64,000 bases of DNA, taken from NCBI RefSeq assembly GCF_009690905.1, contig NZ_VOSW01000018.1, forward strand, positions 1-64,000, written 5' to 3'. The position numbers and the translations under genes were made by a program. Source of the DNA: Paraburkholderia madseniana. Lineage in GTDB: Bacteria; Pseudomonadota; Gammaproteobacteria; Burkholderiales; Burkholderiaceae. Within the stretch, counting starts at the first letter, position 1. Every line of letters starts with the position of its first letter. Under the pieces are notes generated by a model. The model searched no databases. It saw only the letters and a program-made list of their open reading frames with translations, and was not told the DNA's origin. Of the stretch, positions 1 to 8,238 are shown piece by piece.

Positions 1-67
1 ATCACTGACCATAAAGTGTCAATGATGTCCCCGCACGTCTGTCAACCATGTCCCCGGTCTATACACA
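1..67. mobile_element. Terminal end of an insertion sequence (IS21-like guess), rest lies left of the window
   Basis: Two copies of a 16-base unit of the form TGTCAAnnATGTCCCC lie at 17-32 and 40-55, a 23-bp period. Such repeated transposase-binding units near a terminus are typical of IS21-family ends. The stretch closes with a CA dinucleotide at 66-67. From about 66 onward the sequence matches the dispersed repeat found twice near 46 kb, while bases 1-65 do not, so the boundary is set by comparison inside the window. No transposase gene is visible here. The family assignment is inference; the junction is seen directly. Confidence 0.5.
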
Positions 68-187
68 GCCGGCAAAGAGAAGTAGGTGCCGCCCCGCACA
101 GGGGCAACGCTAATAGACCACTAACAAAACAAGGAAAGGCCAACACCCTAAGAACACTGACAACAAGCGCCGAGTAGGCAAAAAACC
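68..187. repeat. Truncated copy (A) of the dispersed inverted-arm repeat
   Basis: This is the outer half of the same arm seen at 46014-46279 and 46572-46837. It shares the block around GTAGGTGCCGCCCCGCAC, the GGGGC hairpin, the AATAGACCACTAACA block and the terminal GGCAAAAAACC at 177-187. The terminus directly abuts the cca stop codon (188-190). The inner half of the arm is missing because the insertion sequence begins at the loop of the internal hairpin. Confidence 0.85.
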
Positions 188-1420
188 TCAAACAAGAGCC
201 CCTTCAACAGCGCGAACGCGCTCAGCATGCACGGCATCCTTAATCCCCGCAGGCGAGTCAACGAGCCGCTTAGCCACAGCACCAGCATCCACCCCCCGCG
301 CAGCAACAAGCGCAATCCGCAGCCGCTCAGCCTGCGGATACTCCCGCATCTCAAACCCAAGCCGCCCACGCGCATCCGCCTCACAAGCCTGCAAGGCTTC
401 AGCAAACCGCGCCGGTTTCCGAATCGCATCGCTGCGCTCGAGCAGCCTCACCAACGCGGCCGCCCCCATCTCCATCACGCGATGAATATTCCCATGCTCC
501 CGCGCGACCAGCAGCGCCAGATCGCGGCATTCATTCGGCACCCGCAGCCGCTCACATAAAGGCTTCAGCAAATCCACGCTGCGCCCCTCATGCCCGATAT
601 GCCGCGGCAATACGTCGTCCGGCGTCGTCGCCTTGCCCAGATCATGCGTGAGCGCTGCGAACCGAACCGGCAACGCGTAACCCTGTTGCGCGGCATGGTC
701 GACCACCATCATCACGTGCACGCCCGTATCCACTTCGGGATGATAGTCAGCCCGCTGCGGCACGCCGAACAACGCTTCGATCTCCGGCAGAATCCGCGCC
801 AGCGCGCCGCATTCCCGCAGCACCTCGAACATGCGGGACGGCTTCTTCTCCATCAACCCGCGCGACACCTCCTGCCACACGCGCTCGGCGACCAGTGCAT
901 CGACCTCACCGTCGGCCACCATCTTGCGCATCAGCGCCATCGTCTCCGGCGCCACCGTGAAATCGACGAAGCGCGCCGCGAACCGCGCAATCCGCAAAAT
1001 CCGCACGGGGTCTTCCAGGAACGCATCGCTGACATGGCGAAACAGCCGCGCCTGCAAATCGCCCCGGCCGTTGAACGGGTCGATCACCGGACCGGTCAGT
1101 TCGCCGTCCGGGCGCATTTCGCGCGCCATCGCGTTGATTGTCAGGTCGCGGCGAGCGAGATCCTCTTCGAGCGTGACATCCGGCGCGTAGAAGAACTGGA
1201 AGCCGTGATAGCCCGCGGCCGTCTTGCGCTCGGTGCGTGCAAGCGCGTATTCCTCGTGCGTCTGCGGATGCAGAAACACCGGAAAATCCTTGCCCACCGG
1301 ACGATAGCCCTGCACCACCATCTGCTCGGGCGTCGCCCCAACCACCACGTAATCCCGGTCCTGCACGGGTACGCCCAGCAACTCGTCGCGGATCGCGCCG
1401 CCTACTGCGTAGATATTCAT
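188..1420 (-). CDS. cca: Multifunctional CCA-adding tRNA nucleotidyltransferase
   Basis: This enzyme adds or repairs the 3'-terminal CCA of tRNAs, using CTP and ATP, in the cytoplasm. At 410 aa it is the length of the Escherichia coli bifunctional enzyme. The nucleotidyltransferase head shows the GGAIRDELLG motif (residues about 6-15), the metal-binding DRD pair (about 20-22) and an ARRDLTINAMA motif near residue 90. A C-terminal HD domain (LTHDLGK near residue 258) is the phosphohydrolase part of the long form. The ATG at 1420 was chosen because the conserved N-terminus begins there and it overlaps the upstream stop as ATGA, which suggests translational coupling. A longer frame runs upstream but is the antisense of the GST gene. 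Codons in the last 250 bases become noticeably richer in G and T, next to the repeat at 68-187. Confidence 0.95.
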   Translation of the reverse strand: MNIYAVGGAIRDELLGVPVQDRDYVVVGATPEQMVVQGYRPVGKDFPVFLHPQTHEEYALARTERKTAAGYHGFQFFYAPDVTLEEDLARRDLTINAMAREMRPDGELTGPVIDPFNGRGDLQARLFRHVSDAFLEDPVRILRIARFAARFVDFTVAPETMALMRKMVADGEVDALVAERVWQEVSRGLMEKKPSRMFEVLRECGALARILPEIEALFGVPQRADYHPEVDTGVHVMMVVDHAAQQGYALPVRFAALTHDLGKATTPDDVLPRHIGHEGRSVDLLKPLCERLRVPNECRDLALLVAREHGNIHRVMEMGAAALVRLLERSDAIRKPARFAEALQACEADARGRLGFEMREYPQAERLRIALVAARGVDAGAVAKRLVDSPAGIKDAVHAERVRAVEGALV

Positions 1421-2070
1421 GGGCATACGTCTTGGTACGGAATGGCATGCGTTTCGCGCAGCGCGTCGTCGATCCACGCCTTCACCGCCGGCAACGCCGT
1501 CACGCGACGAACGTAAGCCGCGGCGGCTTCGGAGAGCGCCGGTTGCCACGTGTTGAAGCGCATCACGACGGGTGCGTACATCGCGTCGGCGATGCTGAAC
1601 TCGCCGAACAGGAAAGGACCGCCGTAGGTATCGAGACACCGGCTCCAGATCGCGTCGATGCGTGCGATGTCGGCGAGCGCGCCCGGCGTTGCGTTCTTAC
1701 CCGGAAACGACGCACGAATGTTCATCCACATGTTCGAGCGCAATTCGCCGAAACCCGAATGCATCTCGGCGCTGATGCTGCGTGCGTGGCTACGCGCCGC
1801 CGGGTTGCGCGGCCACAGCGCATGCTGCGGGAAGCGCTCAGCCAGCGTCTCGGCGATCGCCAGCGAATCCCAGGTAGCCGATCCATCTTCGCCGATCAGG
1901 CACGGCAGCTTGCCCGGACCCGTCGGCGCGTAAGCCAGAATCGTGGACTTCGTGCCGGATTCATACAGATGAATCAGCACCTCTTCAAACGGAATACCGA
2001 AATGTTTGACCAGCAGCCACGGACGCATCGACCATGACGAGTAGTTCTTGTCACCGATAAGCAGCTTCAT
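1417..2070 (-). CDS. Glutathione S-transferase family protein
   Basis: A cytosolic protein of 217 aa with an N-terminal thioredoxin-like fold (residues 1-80). The start MKLLIGDKNYSSWSMRPW is characteristic of a bacterial GST subgroup, with Ser residues in the position where glutathione is activated. The GPGKLPCL stretch holds the cis-proline. An all-alpha C-terminal domain follows. It lies in an operon with slt, an NAD-binding protein and cca, and overlaps the cca start by four bases. The substrate cannot be told from sequence. Confidence 0.9.
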   Translation of the reverse strand: MKLLIGDKNYSSWSMRPWLLVKHFGIPFEEVLIHLYESGTKSTILAYAPTGPGKLPCLIGEDGSATWDSLAIAETLAERFPQHALWPRNPAARSHARSISAEMHSGFGELRSNMWMNIRASFPGKNATPGALADIARIDAIWSRCLDTYGGPFLFGEFSIADAMYAPVVMRFNTWQPALSEAAAAYVRRVTALPAVKAWIDDALRETHAIPYQDVCP

Positions 2071-2115
2071 GCCTGATATGAAAGGAAGAGATAAAAAGGT
2101 TTAACGCCCAAAGGT

Positions 2116-3069
2116 TCAACGCCCCGCGCTCGCGCGAAACGCGTCGAAGCGCGAACGCGTCGACGCGCCGGTCAGATACACGGGCGCGATCGTTTCAATG
2201 CTGGCGGGTTCGATGCCGAGTTCAGGCGCAAGCGGTCCGCTCAACACGTTGTCGACTTTCATCGAATCGAGATTGTCGCGCGAAATCACCGGTTCGCCCG
2301 GCGCCATTTCAAACGTCAACGCCTGCAAGCGCGCCAACGCCTCCGGCAGGCGAATGATTCGCGCATGCCTGCCGATCACGTCGCCGCAATACTTGACGAG
2401 GTCTTCGAGTGTATAGACGGTCGGCCCGCCGAGGTCGTAGGTATGGCCGCTGGCCGCGTCGAGATCGAGCACGTTGCAGATCGCTTTTGCCACGTCGCCG
2501 ACGTACACCGGCTGGAATTTCGCGTCCGGCATCGCAAGCGGAATCACCGGGAACATCCGCTGCAGGAACGCGAACTTGTTGAGGAACTGGTCTTCAGGAC
2601 CGAACACCACGGACGGACGGAAAATCGTCCACGCCAGATTCGCCGCGTGCACGGCCTTTTCGCCGTCACCCTTCGAGCGCGAATACATGCTCGGCCCATT
2701 CAAGTCGGCGCCGAGCGCGCTGATGTGAATCAACCGGTGCACGCCCTTGCCTTCGCAAGCCGCAACGATTTTGGTCGGCAATTCGACGTGCGTGCGCGCG
2801 AACTCCGGGCCATAAGGCGTGCCGCGTTTGCCATGCAGCGTGGCAACGAGGTTGATGACGCAATCGGCGCCTTCGACGAAACGCGCGAGCTGGACCGGAT
2901 CGAACACGTCGGCTTCGATCACGTCGATGGGGAGCAACGTGAGATGGCGAGCGTTGTAGCGGCGCCGGGTGGCGATGCGCACGTCTTTGCCCATTTCAAC
3001 GAGAGCGTTGACGAGATGGCTGCCGATAAAACCGGAACCGCCGATGATCGCAATGGCTTGATGTCGCAT
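2116..3069 (-). CDS. NAD(P)-binding protein of the NDUFA9/atypical SDR family
   Basis: A 317-aa Rossmann-fold protein starting MRHQAIAIIGGSGFIGSHLV, where GGSGFIG is the dinucleotide-binding glycine motif (about residues 8-14). It resembles the atypical short-chain dehydrogenase subgroup that includes the NDUFA9 subunit of mitochondrial complex I. In bacteria these are stand-alone proteins often annotated as complex I NDUFA9 subunit family; a role in quinone metabolism or redox homeostasis is only a guess. The ATG at 3069 was preferred to the longer frame because the Rossmann fold starts immediately. It is the second gene of the slt-to-cca operon, with 81 bases to slt and 45 to the GST gene. 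Confidence 0.85.
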   Translation of the reverse strand: MRHQAIAIIGGSGFIGSHLVNALVEMGKDVRIATRRRYNARHLTLLPIDVIEADVFDPVQLARFVEGADCVINLVATLHGKRGTPYGPEFARTHVELPTKIVAACEGKGVHRLIHISALGADLNGPSMYSRSKGDGEKAVHAANLAWTIFRPSVVFGPEDQFLNKFAFLQRMFPVIPLAMPDAKFQPVYVGDVAKAICNVLDLDAASGHTYDLGGPTVYTLEDLVKYCGDVIGRHARIIRLPEALARLQALTFEMAPGEPVISRDNLDSMKVDNVLSGPLAPELGIEPASIETIAPVYLTGASTRSRFDAFRASAGR

Positions 3070-3150
3070 TTTCGACTCCCTAGTGGAAGCCGCGGCAACG
3101 GCTGGCGTGGCGCACCGCCGCATCAGAGTGATGCGGCGGCGGCACGGCGC

Positions 3151-5118
3151 TTACGGCGCGATATAACCCAGACGCGCCTTCAGCGATTGCGGACGGCCTT
3201 CGAACAATGCCGCGTAGTAGACCGTGTTAGACAACACATTCTTTACGTAATCGCGTGTTTCCTGGAACGGAATCGCCTCGGCAAAGATCGCGCCTTCAAC
3301 CGGATGCTGCAACGATTGCCGCCAGTTGCTCGGACGGCCCGGGCCCGCGTTGTAACCCGCAGTAGCCAGCACGGCGGACCCGTCGAACTGATTGTAGATC
3401 ATCGACAGGTAGTTCGTGCCGAGCAGGATGTTGGTGTTGATGTCGTTCATTTGCTCGCGCGAAATCGGGCCGAGGCCGATCTTCTTTGCCACCAGTTGCG
3501 CGGTGCCCGGCATCAATTGCATCAGACCGCTCGCGCCAACTTCCGAACGCGCGTTCATGATGAAGCGCGATTCCTGGCGAATCAGCCCGTACGCCCATTC
3601 GACGTCGAGCCCATTCGACTGCGCATCGCGCTCGACGATATCCTTGAACGGCGACAGATAACGCAGCGAGAAATCGTGCTCGCTCTTCGTGCGATCCGCC
3701 GTGTTGACAGTGCGGTCATACAACTGGATACGGCGCGCGTATTCGGCAACGGCGAGCAGTTGCCGGTCGCTCATATCGCGCAGCGGCCAGTTCCATTCGC
3801 GATTGCCTTCGAGGCGCAGATTCAGCGCATAGAAACGCTGCGCCAGATCGAAGCCCGGCGTGTTGCCGGCCTGTTGGATTTCGGCGTCGGTCACTGTGGT
3901 TTTCGGCGGCACGGTGATCTTTTGGCCAAGCTCTTCCGCAGCCAGTTGGCCGTAGAAGTTGAAGCCCTGCGAGATCGACTCGAATTCCTGGTTGGCCGTG
4001 GTCGTGTCGCCGGCTTGTTTGAGCGCGCGGGCGTGCCAGTAGACCCACGACGGCTGATTGCGCAGCGCCGCCGGCATCTGTTCGATCGACCAGCGCACCA
4101 TCGTCCAGTCGCCGGCGAGCAGCGCGGTGCGGGTGCGCCATTCGTACGCCGGGTTCGACAGCGGCGCATTCACCGACAGGCGGTACCAGTCCACCGCGCT
4201 CGGCATCTGCTTGGCAGCGGCTTGATACGCAATCGTGCCCCAACCGATTGCGCGCTCGGGCGAACTCAACGACGGCGCCACCGAGGCGAATGTGGCCGCT
4301 GCCATGGCCGGATCGTTGCGCGCCATGCGCGTGATCGCCAGCAACGCGAGTTGGTGCGATTGCGTATCCGGACCGACACCGCGCGCCAGCAACAACGGCG
4401 GCGTACTCGTGGCCTGGCCGAACAGCACCGGATCGGGCGGCTGGTTGCTGAGCGCATCGACGAGCTTGCTGCCTGTGCTCGTGTAGTTCTGTTCGTACGC
4501 GAGGCGGATCTGTTGCCACACGTCGTCGGAACTGAATTGCTGGTTGACCGCAAGCGCGGTAACCAGATCGACGCAGCCGTCGCCGTACCACTTCGGATCG
4601 ACCAGCAGCGCGCGCGCCGCGTCGGCGACGTTTTCACCCCGCGCGGCACGCGACTCGAGCGCGTAGCACTTAACCTGCGTATCGTCGTTCAGCACGAAAC
4701 GCGCGTATTGCTGATCGAAGTTACGCCAGTCGTGACGCGCGCCGAGCACCGTCAGGTAGTCGTTGCGCATGCGGTCGGCGACGGCCTGGCCGTCGTACTT
4801 CTGCAGGAACGACAGCACCGGCGCATCCGGCGCGTCAATACGCGCATGGCCGCTGGAATCGAACAATTGCGGCTTGAGCTGGAAGTACTCCAGATACGAA
4901 GGTGCCGGATAGTTCGGGATCATGCTCGCCAGTTGCGCTGCGCGCCCCGCGTCATTGTTGCGGGCGGCTTCGCGAAGCTGGACGAAGGTCTGGTCGTCGT
5001 TCGTGAGTTGCGAAAGGGGAATGGGCTTGACGGCGGAGGCCGTGCTGCACGCGACGAGTGCCGCAGCGGCAAGCGCCAGACCAGCCGCGCGATATACTCG
5101 ATAGAGGCGTTTTGACAT
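3151..5118 (-). CDS. slt: Soluble-type lytic murein transglycosylase, predicted lipoprotein
   Basis: This 655-aa protein cleaves the glycan strand of peptidoglycan to give 1,6-anhydromuramic ends. A long alpha-superhelical U-domain (about 60-480) is followed by the SLT catalytic domain near the C-terminus. The catalytic Glu lies in GLIRQESRF (about residue 512), followed by GASGLMQLMPGTA and AGYNAGPGR. The N-terminus (MSKRLYRVYRAAGLALAAAA) ends in LVAC, a good lipobox, so it is probably anchored in the outer membrane; E. coli Slt70 itself is soluble. The ATG at 5118 directly precedes the signal peptide. The divergent fau gene begins only 20 bases away. Confidence 0.93.
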   Translation of the reverse strand: MSKRLYRVYRAAGLALAAAALVACSTASAVKPIPLSQLTNDDQTFVQLREAARNNDAGRAAQLASMIPNYPAPSYLEYFQLKPQLFDSSGHARIDAPDAPVLSFLQKYDGQAVADRMRNDYLTVLGARHDWRNFDQQYARFVLNDDTQVKCYALESRAARGENVADAARALLVDPKWYGDGCVDLVTALAVNQQFSSDDVWQQIRLAYEQNYTSTGSKLVDALSNQPPDPVLFGQATSTPPLLLARGVGPDTQSHQLALLAITRMARNDPAMAAATFASVAPSLSSPERAIGWGTIAYQAAAKQMPSAVDWYRLSVNAPLSNPAYEWRTRTALLAGDWTMVRWSIEQMPAALRNQPSWVYWHARALKQAGDTTTANQEFESISQGFNFYGQLAAEELGQKITVPPKTTVTDAEIQQAGNTPGFDLAQRFYALNLRLEGNREWNWPLRDMSDRQLLAVAEYARRIQLYDRTVNTADRTKSEHDFSLRYLSPFKDIVERDAQSNGLDVEWAYGLIRQESRFIMNARSEVGASGLMQLMPGTAQLVAKKIGLGPISREQMNDINTNILLGTNYLSMIYNQFDGSAVLATAGYNAGPGRPSNWRQSLQHPVEGAIFAEAIPFQETRDYVKNVLSNTVYYAALFEGRPQSLKARLGYIAP

Positions 5119-5138
5119 CGTTGTTTCTGGAGCGCGAA

Positions 5139-5738
5139 TTGAACCCAAGCATAGCATGCAACCCCGTCGCAGAATCGAAAAAGGCGCTGCGTCGAATGCT
5201 ATTGGAAGCAAGGCTACAAGCGGCTTCCGAGCCGGCGCACAACGCCGCGCTCAACCGTCGCGTTCTCGATGCGTTGAAGCACTACGGCGTGAGCAGCGTG
5301 GGGTTCTATTGGCCGCTGGCGGGCGAATTCGACGCGCGCGCCGCGATTGCGATCTGGCTCGCGGCCGACTCGCAACGCGAGGCGGGTTTGCCGATCGTCA
5401 AGGAACGCGGCGTGCCGCTCGAATTTCACGCGTGGGCGCCGGATATGGCGATGAAGATCGGCCATCACAAGATCGCCGAGCCCACTTCGGGGCGCGTGGT
5501 GCTTCCCGATCTGCTGTTCGTGCCGTGCGTGGGCTTCGACGCCGACGGCTTCCGGCTCGGCTACGGCGGTGGCTACTACGATCGCACGCTGGCCGCATGG
5601 CCTGGGCCGAAGAAGCCGGTCACGGTCGGCATCGCCTATGAAGCGTGCCGCACGGACGCATTGCAGCGCGAGGCCCACGACATCCCGCTCGATCTGATCG
5701 TGACGGAAGCCGGTCTCTATCCACAGCCGGCAGATTAA
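5139..5738 (+). CDS. fau: 5-formyltetrahydrofolate cyclo-ligase, TTG start
   Basis: Converts 5-formyl-THF to 5,10-methenyl-THF with ATP, returning a storage folate to the one-carbon pool. The family signature FRLGYGGGYYDRTL lies near residues 138-151, with a PDLLFVPCVGFD segment just before it. No ATG occurs in frame before codon 20 of this call. The TTG at 5139 has a GGAG sequence at 5129-5132 six bases upstream and gives 199 aa, the normal family size. An in-frame ATG at 5058 would run through the slt start, so it was rejected. The gene is divergent from slt with 20 bases between the start codons. Confidence 0.88.
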   Translation: MNPSIACNPVAESKKALRRMLLEARLQAASEPAHNAALNRRVLDALKHYGVSSVGFYWPLAGEFDARAAIAIWLAADSQREAGLPIVKERGVPLEFHAWAPDMAMKIGHHKIAEPTSGRVVLPDLLFVPCVGFDADGFRLGYGGGYYDRTLAAWPGPKKPVTVGIAYEACRTDALQREAHDIPLDLIVTEAGLYPQPAD

Positions 5739-5796
5739 GCGTTTGAAGAGCGCCGTGCGAGGCGCATCCCTCTCCCACCACCGAGGGCAAAGCCCG

Positions 5797-6309
5797 TTAT
5801 AAAGACGCCGCCGCCCGCGAGGCCGTGTCGTACAGTCCGGACGCATTGCGCATCAGTTGCGCCGCCTCGCCAATCTGCTCGTTGGTCAGGCCGCTTTCCT
5901 TCAGCGTCGAAATCAGGCAGCTCTCGCGCACCTCGCGGTACTTCAGACAAAGCTCACGGCCTGCATCGGTCGCCGAGAAGAACACTTCCTTGCCGGTCTT
6001 TTCGCTTTTTACATACCCTCTAGCTACGAGCTTCTTCAACGCGTAAGTGGCGACGTGCGTGTCTTCGATGTTCAGCACAAAGCAGATGTCCGCCAGCTTC
6101 TTGCGCCGCTCGCGATGGCTGACGTGGTGCAGCAACGAGACTTCGATCGCGGTCATGTCCTTTTCGCCGGCCGCCGACATGCAGCGCACCATCCACCGGT
6201 TGAATGCGTTGCCCGCCATGATGAGTGCGTACTCCAGCTCGGACAGCTCCGCGCTTGTGTCAGACACGAGATGTTCCGAGGAAACGATCTTGGTGGGATG
6301 GCGCGACAT
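5797..6309 (-). CDS. MarR-type winged-helix DNA-binding regulator
   Basis: A 170-aa predicted transcription factor. The central part (about residues 55-140) reads as a winged helix: MTAIEVSLLHHV, then the recognition region LADICFVLNIEDTHVATYALKKLVARGYV, then a wing (SEKTGKEVFFSATDAG). This layout matches the MarR family and a group annotated as winged helix DNA-binding proteins. The ATG at 6309 was used because the residues before it in the longer frame look non-coding. It is divergent from pxpBCA, so control of those genes or of itself through the 6396-6476 region is plausible but inferred. Confidence 0.8.
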   Translation of the reverse strand: MSRHPTKIVSSEHLVSDTSAELSELEYALIMAGNAFNRWMVRCMSAAGEKDMTAIEVSLLHHVSHRERRKKLADICFVLNIEDTHVATYALKKLVARGYVKSEKTGKEVFFSATDAGRELCLKYREVRESCLISTLKESGLTNEQIGEAAQLMRNASGLYDTASRAAASL

Positions 6310-6395
6310 GGTGAAAATTCTCGAGAAACAGGATGGGAAGGTGTCGGGAGTGTACGACGAGCAGCCCATTCTCGGGACCCTGGCGAAAACGCTTA

Positions 6396-6425
6396 TTGAG
6401 AATTTGTTGAGATTTTATTGATAAT
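6396..6425 (+). promoter_or_regulatory. Candidate sigma-70 promoter for pxpBCA with a direct repeat
   Basis: TTGAGA at 6396-6401 and GATAAT at 6420-6425 are separated by 18 bases, a good -35/-10 pair for the plus strand in an unusually AT-rich patch. TTGAGA occurs again at 6407-6412, eleven bases (one helical turn) later, and could be an operator overlapping the promoter. Confidence 0.55.
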
Positions 6426-6442
6426 GTACGCTTCAGACATCA

Positions 6443-6476
6443 CGGACCCTATGCTGATAAATAGGCACAGGGTCCG
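6443..6476. promoter_or_regulatory. Nested inverted repeats upstream of pxpB
   Basis: CGGACCCT (6443-6450) is matched perfectly by AGGGTCCG (6469-6476). A second pair, CCTAT (6448-6452) and ATAGG (6461-6465), is nested inside and shares bases with it, so two alternative hairpins are possible. The site lies between the candidate promoter and the pxpB start and may be an operator or a leader structure. Confidence 0.45.
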
Positions 6477-6516
6477 ATATGCTCGACATCTCCGACTCAA
6501 CCTGGGCCGTTAAGCG

Positions 6517-7170
6517 ATGAGCCAACCAAAAATCTTTCCGCTCGGCGATGCCGCGCTAGTCTGCGAGGCGCCGCCGCCTGCCACGCTGGACTGCCAGCGG
6601 CGCGTGTGGGCTGCCGCCGAGGCCGCGCGCGACTGGCCGCACGTGCTCGAGGTTGTGCCCGGTATGAACAATCTGACGCTCGTATTCGATTCGCTCGAAG
6701 CCGATCGCGAAGCGCTGGTGAGCCTTCTGCAAGCGGCCTGGAACGCGGCAAGCGACGTGCCCGCGGCCGGTCGTCAAGTCGACATTCCGGTGCAATACGG
6801 CGGCGAGTTCGGCCCCGACTTGCAAGCGGTCGCCAATCACAGCGGCCTGAGCGTGCGCGAGGTCGTGCAACGTCATGCGGACGGCGAGTACGTGGTGTTC
6901 TTCCTCGGTTTTCAGCCGGGCTTTGCCTATATGGGCGGGCTCGACACAGCGCTGCACACGCCGCGCCGTTCGTCGCCGCGGCTGGAAGTGCCGGCCGGTT
7001 CGGTCGGCATCGGCGGTGAACAGACCGGCATTTATCCGGCGACCTCTCCCGGCGGCTGGCAGTTGATCGGCCGCACCGAACTGCCGCTGTTCGATCCGTC
7101 TCGCCGTCCGCCCACGCTGTTGCAACCGGGCGACCGGGTGCGCTTTACCGTCGCGGGGATACACGCATGA
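6517..7170 (+). CDS. pxpB: 5-oxoprolinase subunit PxpB (KipI family)
   Basis: A 217-aa carboxyltransferase-domain subunit. With PxpA and PxpC it forms the ATP-dependent bacterial 5-oxoprolinase that opens 5-oxoproline to glutamate. Family marks are the start FPLGDAALVCE, the block FFLGFQPGFAYMGGLD (about 129-144), and SVGIGGEQTGIYPATSPGGW (about 162-181). It is homologous to Bacillus KipI. The next gene overlaps it by four bases (ATGA), so B and C are translationally coupled as expected for a complex. Confidence 0.93.
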   Translation: MSQPKIFPLGDAALVCEAPPPATLDCQRRVWAAAEAARDWPHVLEVVPGMNNLTLVFDSLEADREALVSLLQAAWNAASDVPAAGRQVDIPVQYGGEFGPDLQAVANHSGLSVREVVQRHADGEYVVFFLGFQPGFAYMGGLDTALHTPRRSSPRLEVPAGSVGIGGEQTGIYPATSPGGWQLIGRTELPLFDPSRRPPTLLQPGDRVRFTVAGIHA

Positions 7171-8219
7171 TCGATGTGATTCGCGCGGGTCTGCTGACCA
7201 CGATTCAGGATCTCGGCCGTCACGGCTACCGGCATCTCGGCGTCGCGATGGGTGGCGCGCTCGACCGTCTGTCGCTTGAAGTCGGCAACCGGCTGGTCGG
7301 CAACCGGCCCGATGCGGCCGGCCTGGAAATTACCTTCGGCCCGACCGTGCTGCGCTTTCTGCGCGCCACACGCGTGGCCATCACCGGCACCGAATTCGGC
7401 GCGACGCTCGACGGCAAGCCGGTCTATTCATGGTGGAGCCTGCCGGTGCAGGCCGGCCAGGAGCTGGTTCTGCAAGCGGCCAAACGCGGCATGCGCGGCT
7501 ATGTCTGCATCGCGGGCGGCATCGACGTGTTGCCGATGCTCGGTTCGCGCAGCACTGATCTCGCCGGCCATTTCGGCGGACTCGGCGGCCGGGCGTTGCG
7601 CGACGGCGACCGTCTGCCGGTCGGCGCGCCGCCGCAACGCGGCCACCTCGGCTTTACCCCCGAAGCGCCCGAGTTCGGCGTGAAGGCGCCCGCCTGGTGC
7701 AAGTTCGTGCTGGTTCACGAACCGCTGCGGCGCGGCCGGCATCCGTCCGGCGTGCCGTGGGCCGTGCCGATCCGCGTGCTGCAAGGCCCGGAATACGATA
7801 GCTTCACTGAAGAAGCGCACGAATCGTTCTGGTCCGATGAATGGCTGGTCACACCGAACAGCAACCGTATGGGCTACCGCCTCGCCGGTACGGAACTGAA
7901 GCGCACCCGGAAAAACGATCTGCTCTCGCACGCCGTGCTGCCCGGCACGATTCAGGTCCCGCCGAACGGCCAGCCGATCGTGCTGATGAGCGATGCGCAG
8001 ACCACCGGCGGCTACCCGAAGATCGGCGCCGTGATCCAGGCCGATCTATGGAAGCTCGCGCAGGTTCGCCTGAACGCCGCCATCCGTTTCATCCCGACGA
8101 CGCCCTATGAGGCACGCCAGGCTTTGCTGGAAGAGCGCACGTATTTGCGGCAGATCGACGCCGCGATTGCCATGCACGAAGAACGTTGCGCGCGCCAGCA
8201 GGCGGTCGCAACGCTGTAA
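7167..8219 (+). CDS. pxpC: 5-oxoprolinase subunit PxpC (biotin-dependent carboxyltransferase-like)
   Basis: A 350-aa partner of PxpB, homologous to Bacillus KipA and to the C-terminal half of urea amidolyase carboxyltransferase domains. Recognisable parts are the start IDVIRAGLLTTIQDLGRHGY, MGGALDRLS, and the C-terminal PPNGQPIVLMSDAQTTGGYPKIG (given here as a region near residues 265-288). It is the middle gene of pxpBCA and begins inside the pxpB stop. Confidence 0.93.
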   Translation: MIDVIRAGLLTTIQDLGRHGYRHLGVAMGGALDRLSLEVGNRLVGNRPDAAGLEITFGPTVLRFLRATRVAITGTEFGATLDGKPVYSWWSLPVQAGQELVLQAAKRGMRGYVCIAGGIDVLPMLGSRSTDLAGHFGGLGGRALRDGDRLPVGAPPQRGHLGFTPEAPEFGVKAPAWCKFVLVHEPLRRGRHPSGVPWAVPIRVLQGPEYDSFTEEAHESFWSDEWLVTPNSNRMGYRLAGTELKRTRKNDLLSHAVLPGTIQVPPNGQPIVLMSDAQTTGGYPKIGAVIQADLWKLAQVRLNAAIRFIPTTPYEARQALLEERTYLRQIDAAIAMHEERCARQQAVATL

Positions 8220-8238
8220 CACTATGTAGGGGAACACC

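Noticed and set aside
188..1639. Longer cca frame beginning at 1639
   Set aside because: The added 73 residues are Arg-rich and antisense to the GST gene; the conserved start MNIYAVGGAIRDELL begins at 1420.
2365..5115. 916-codon open frame on the plus strand opposite slt
   Set aside because: Antisense of a well-supported lytic transglycosylase; composition is that of a GC-rich shadow frame.
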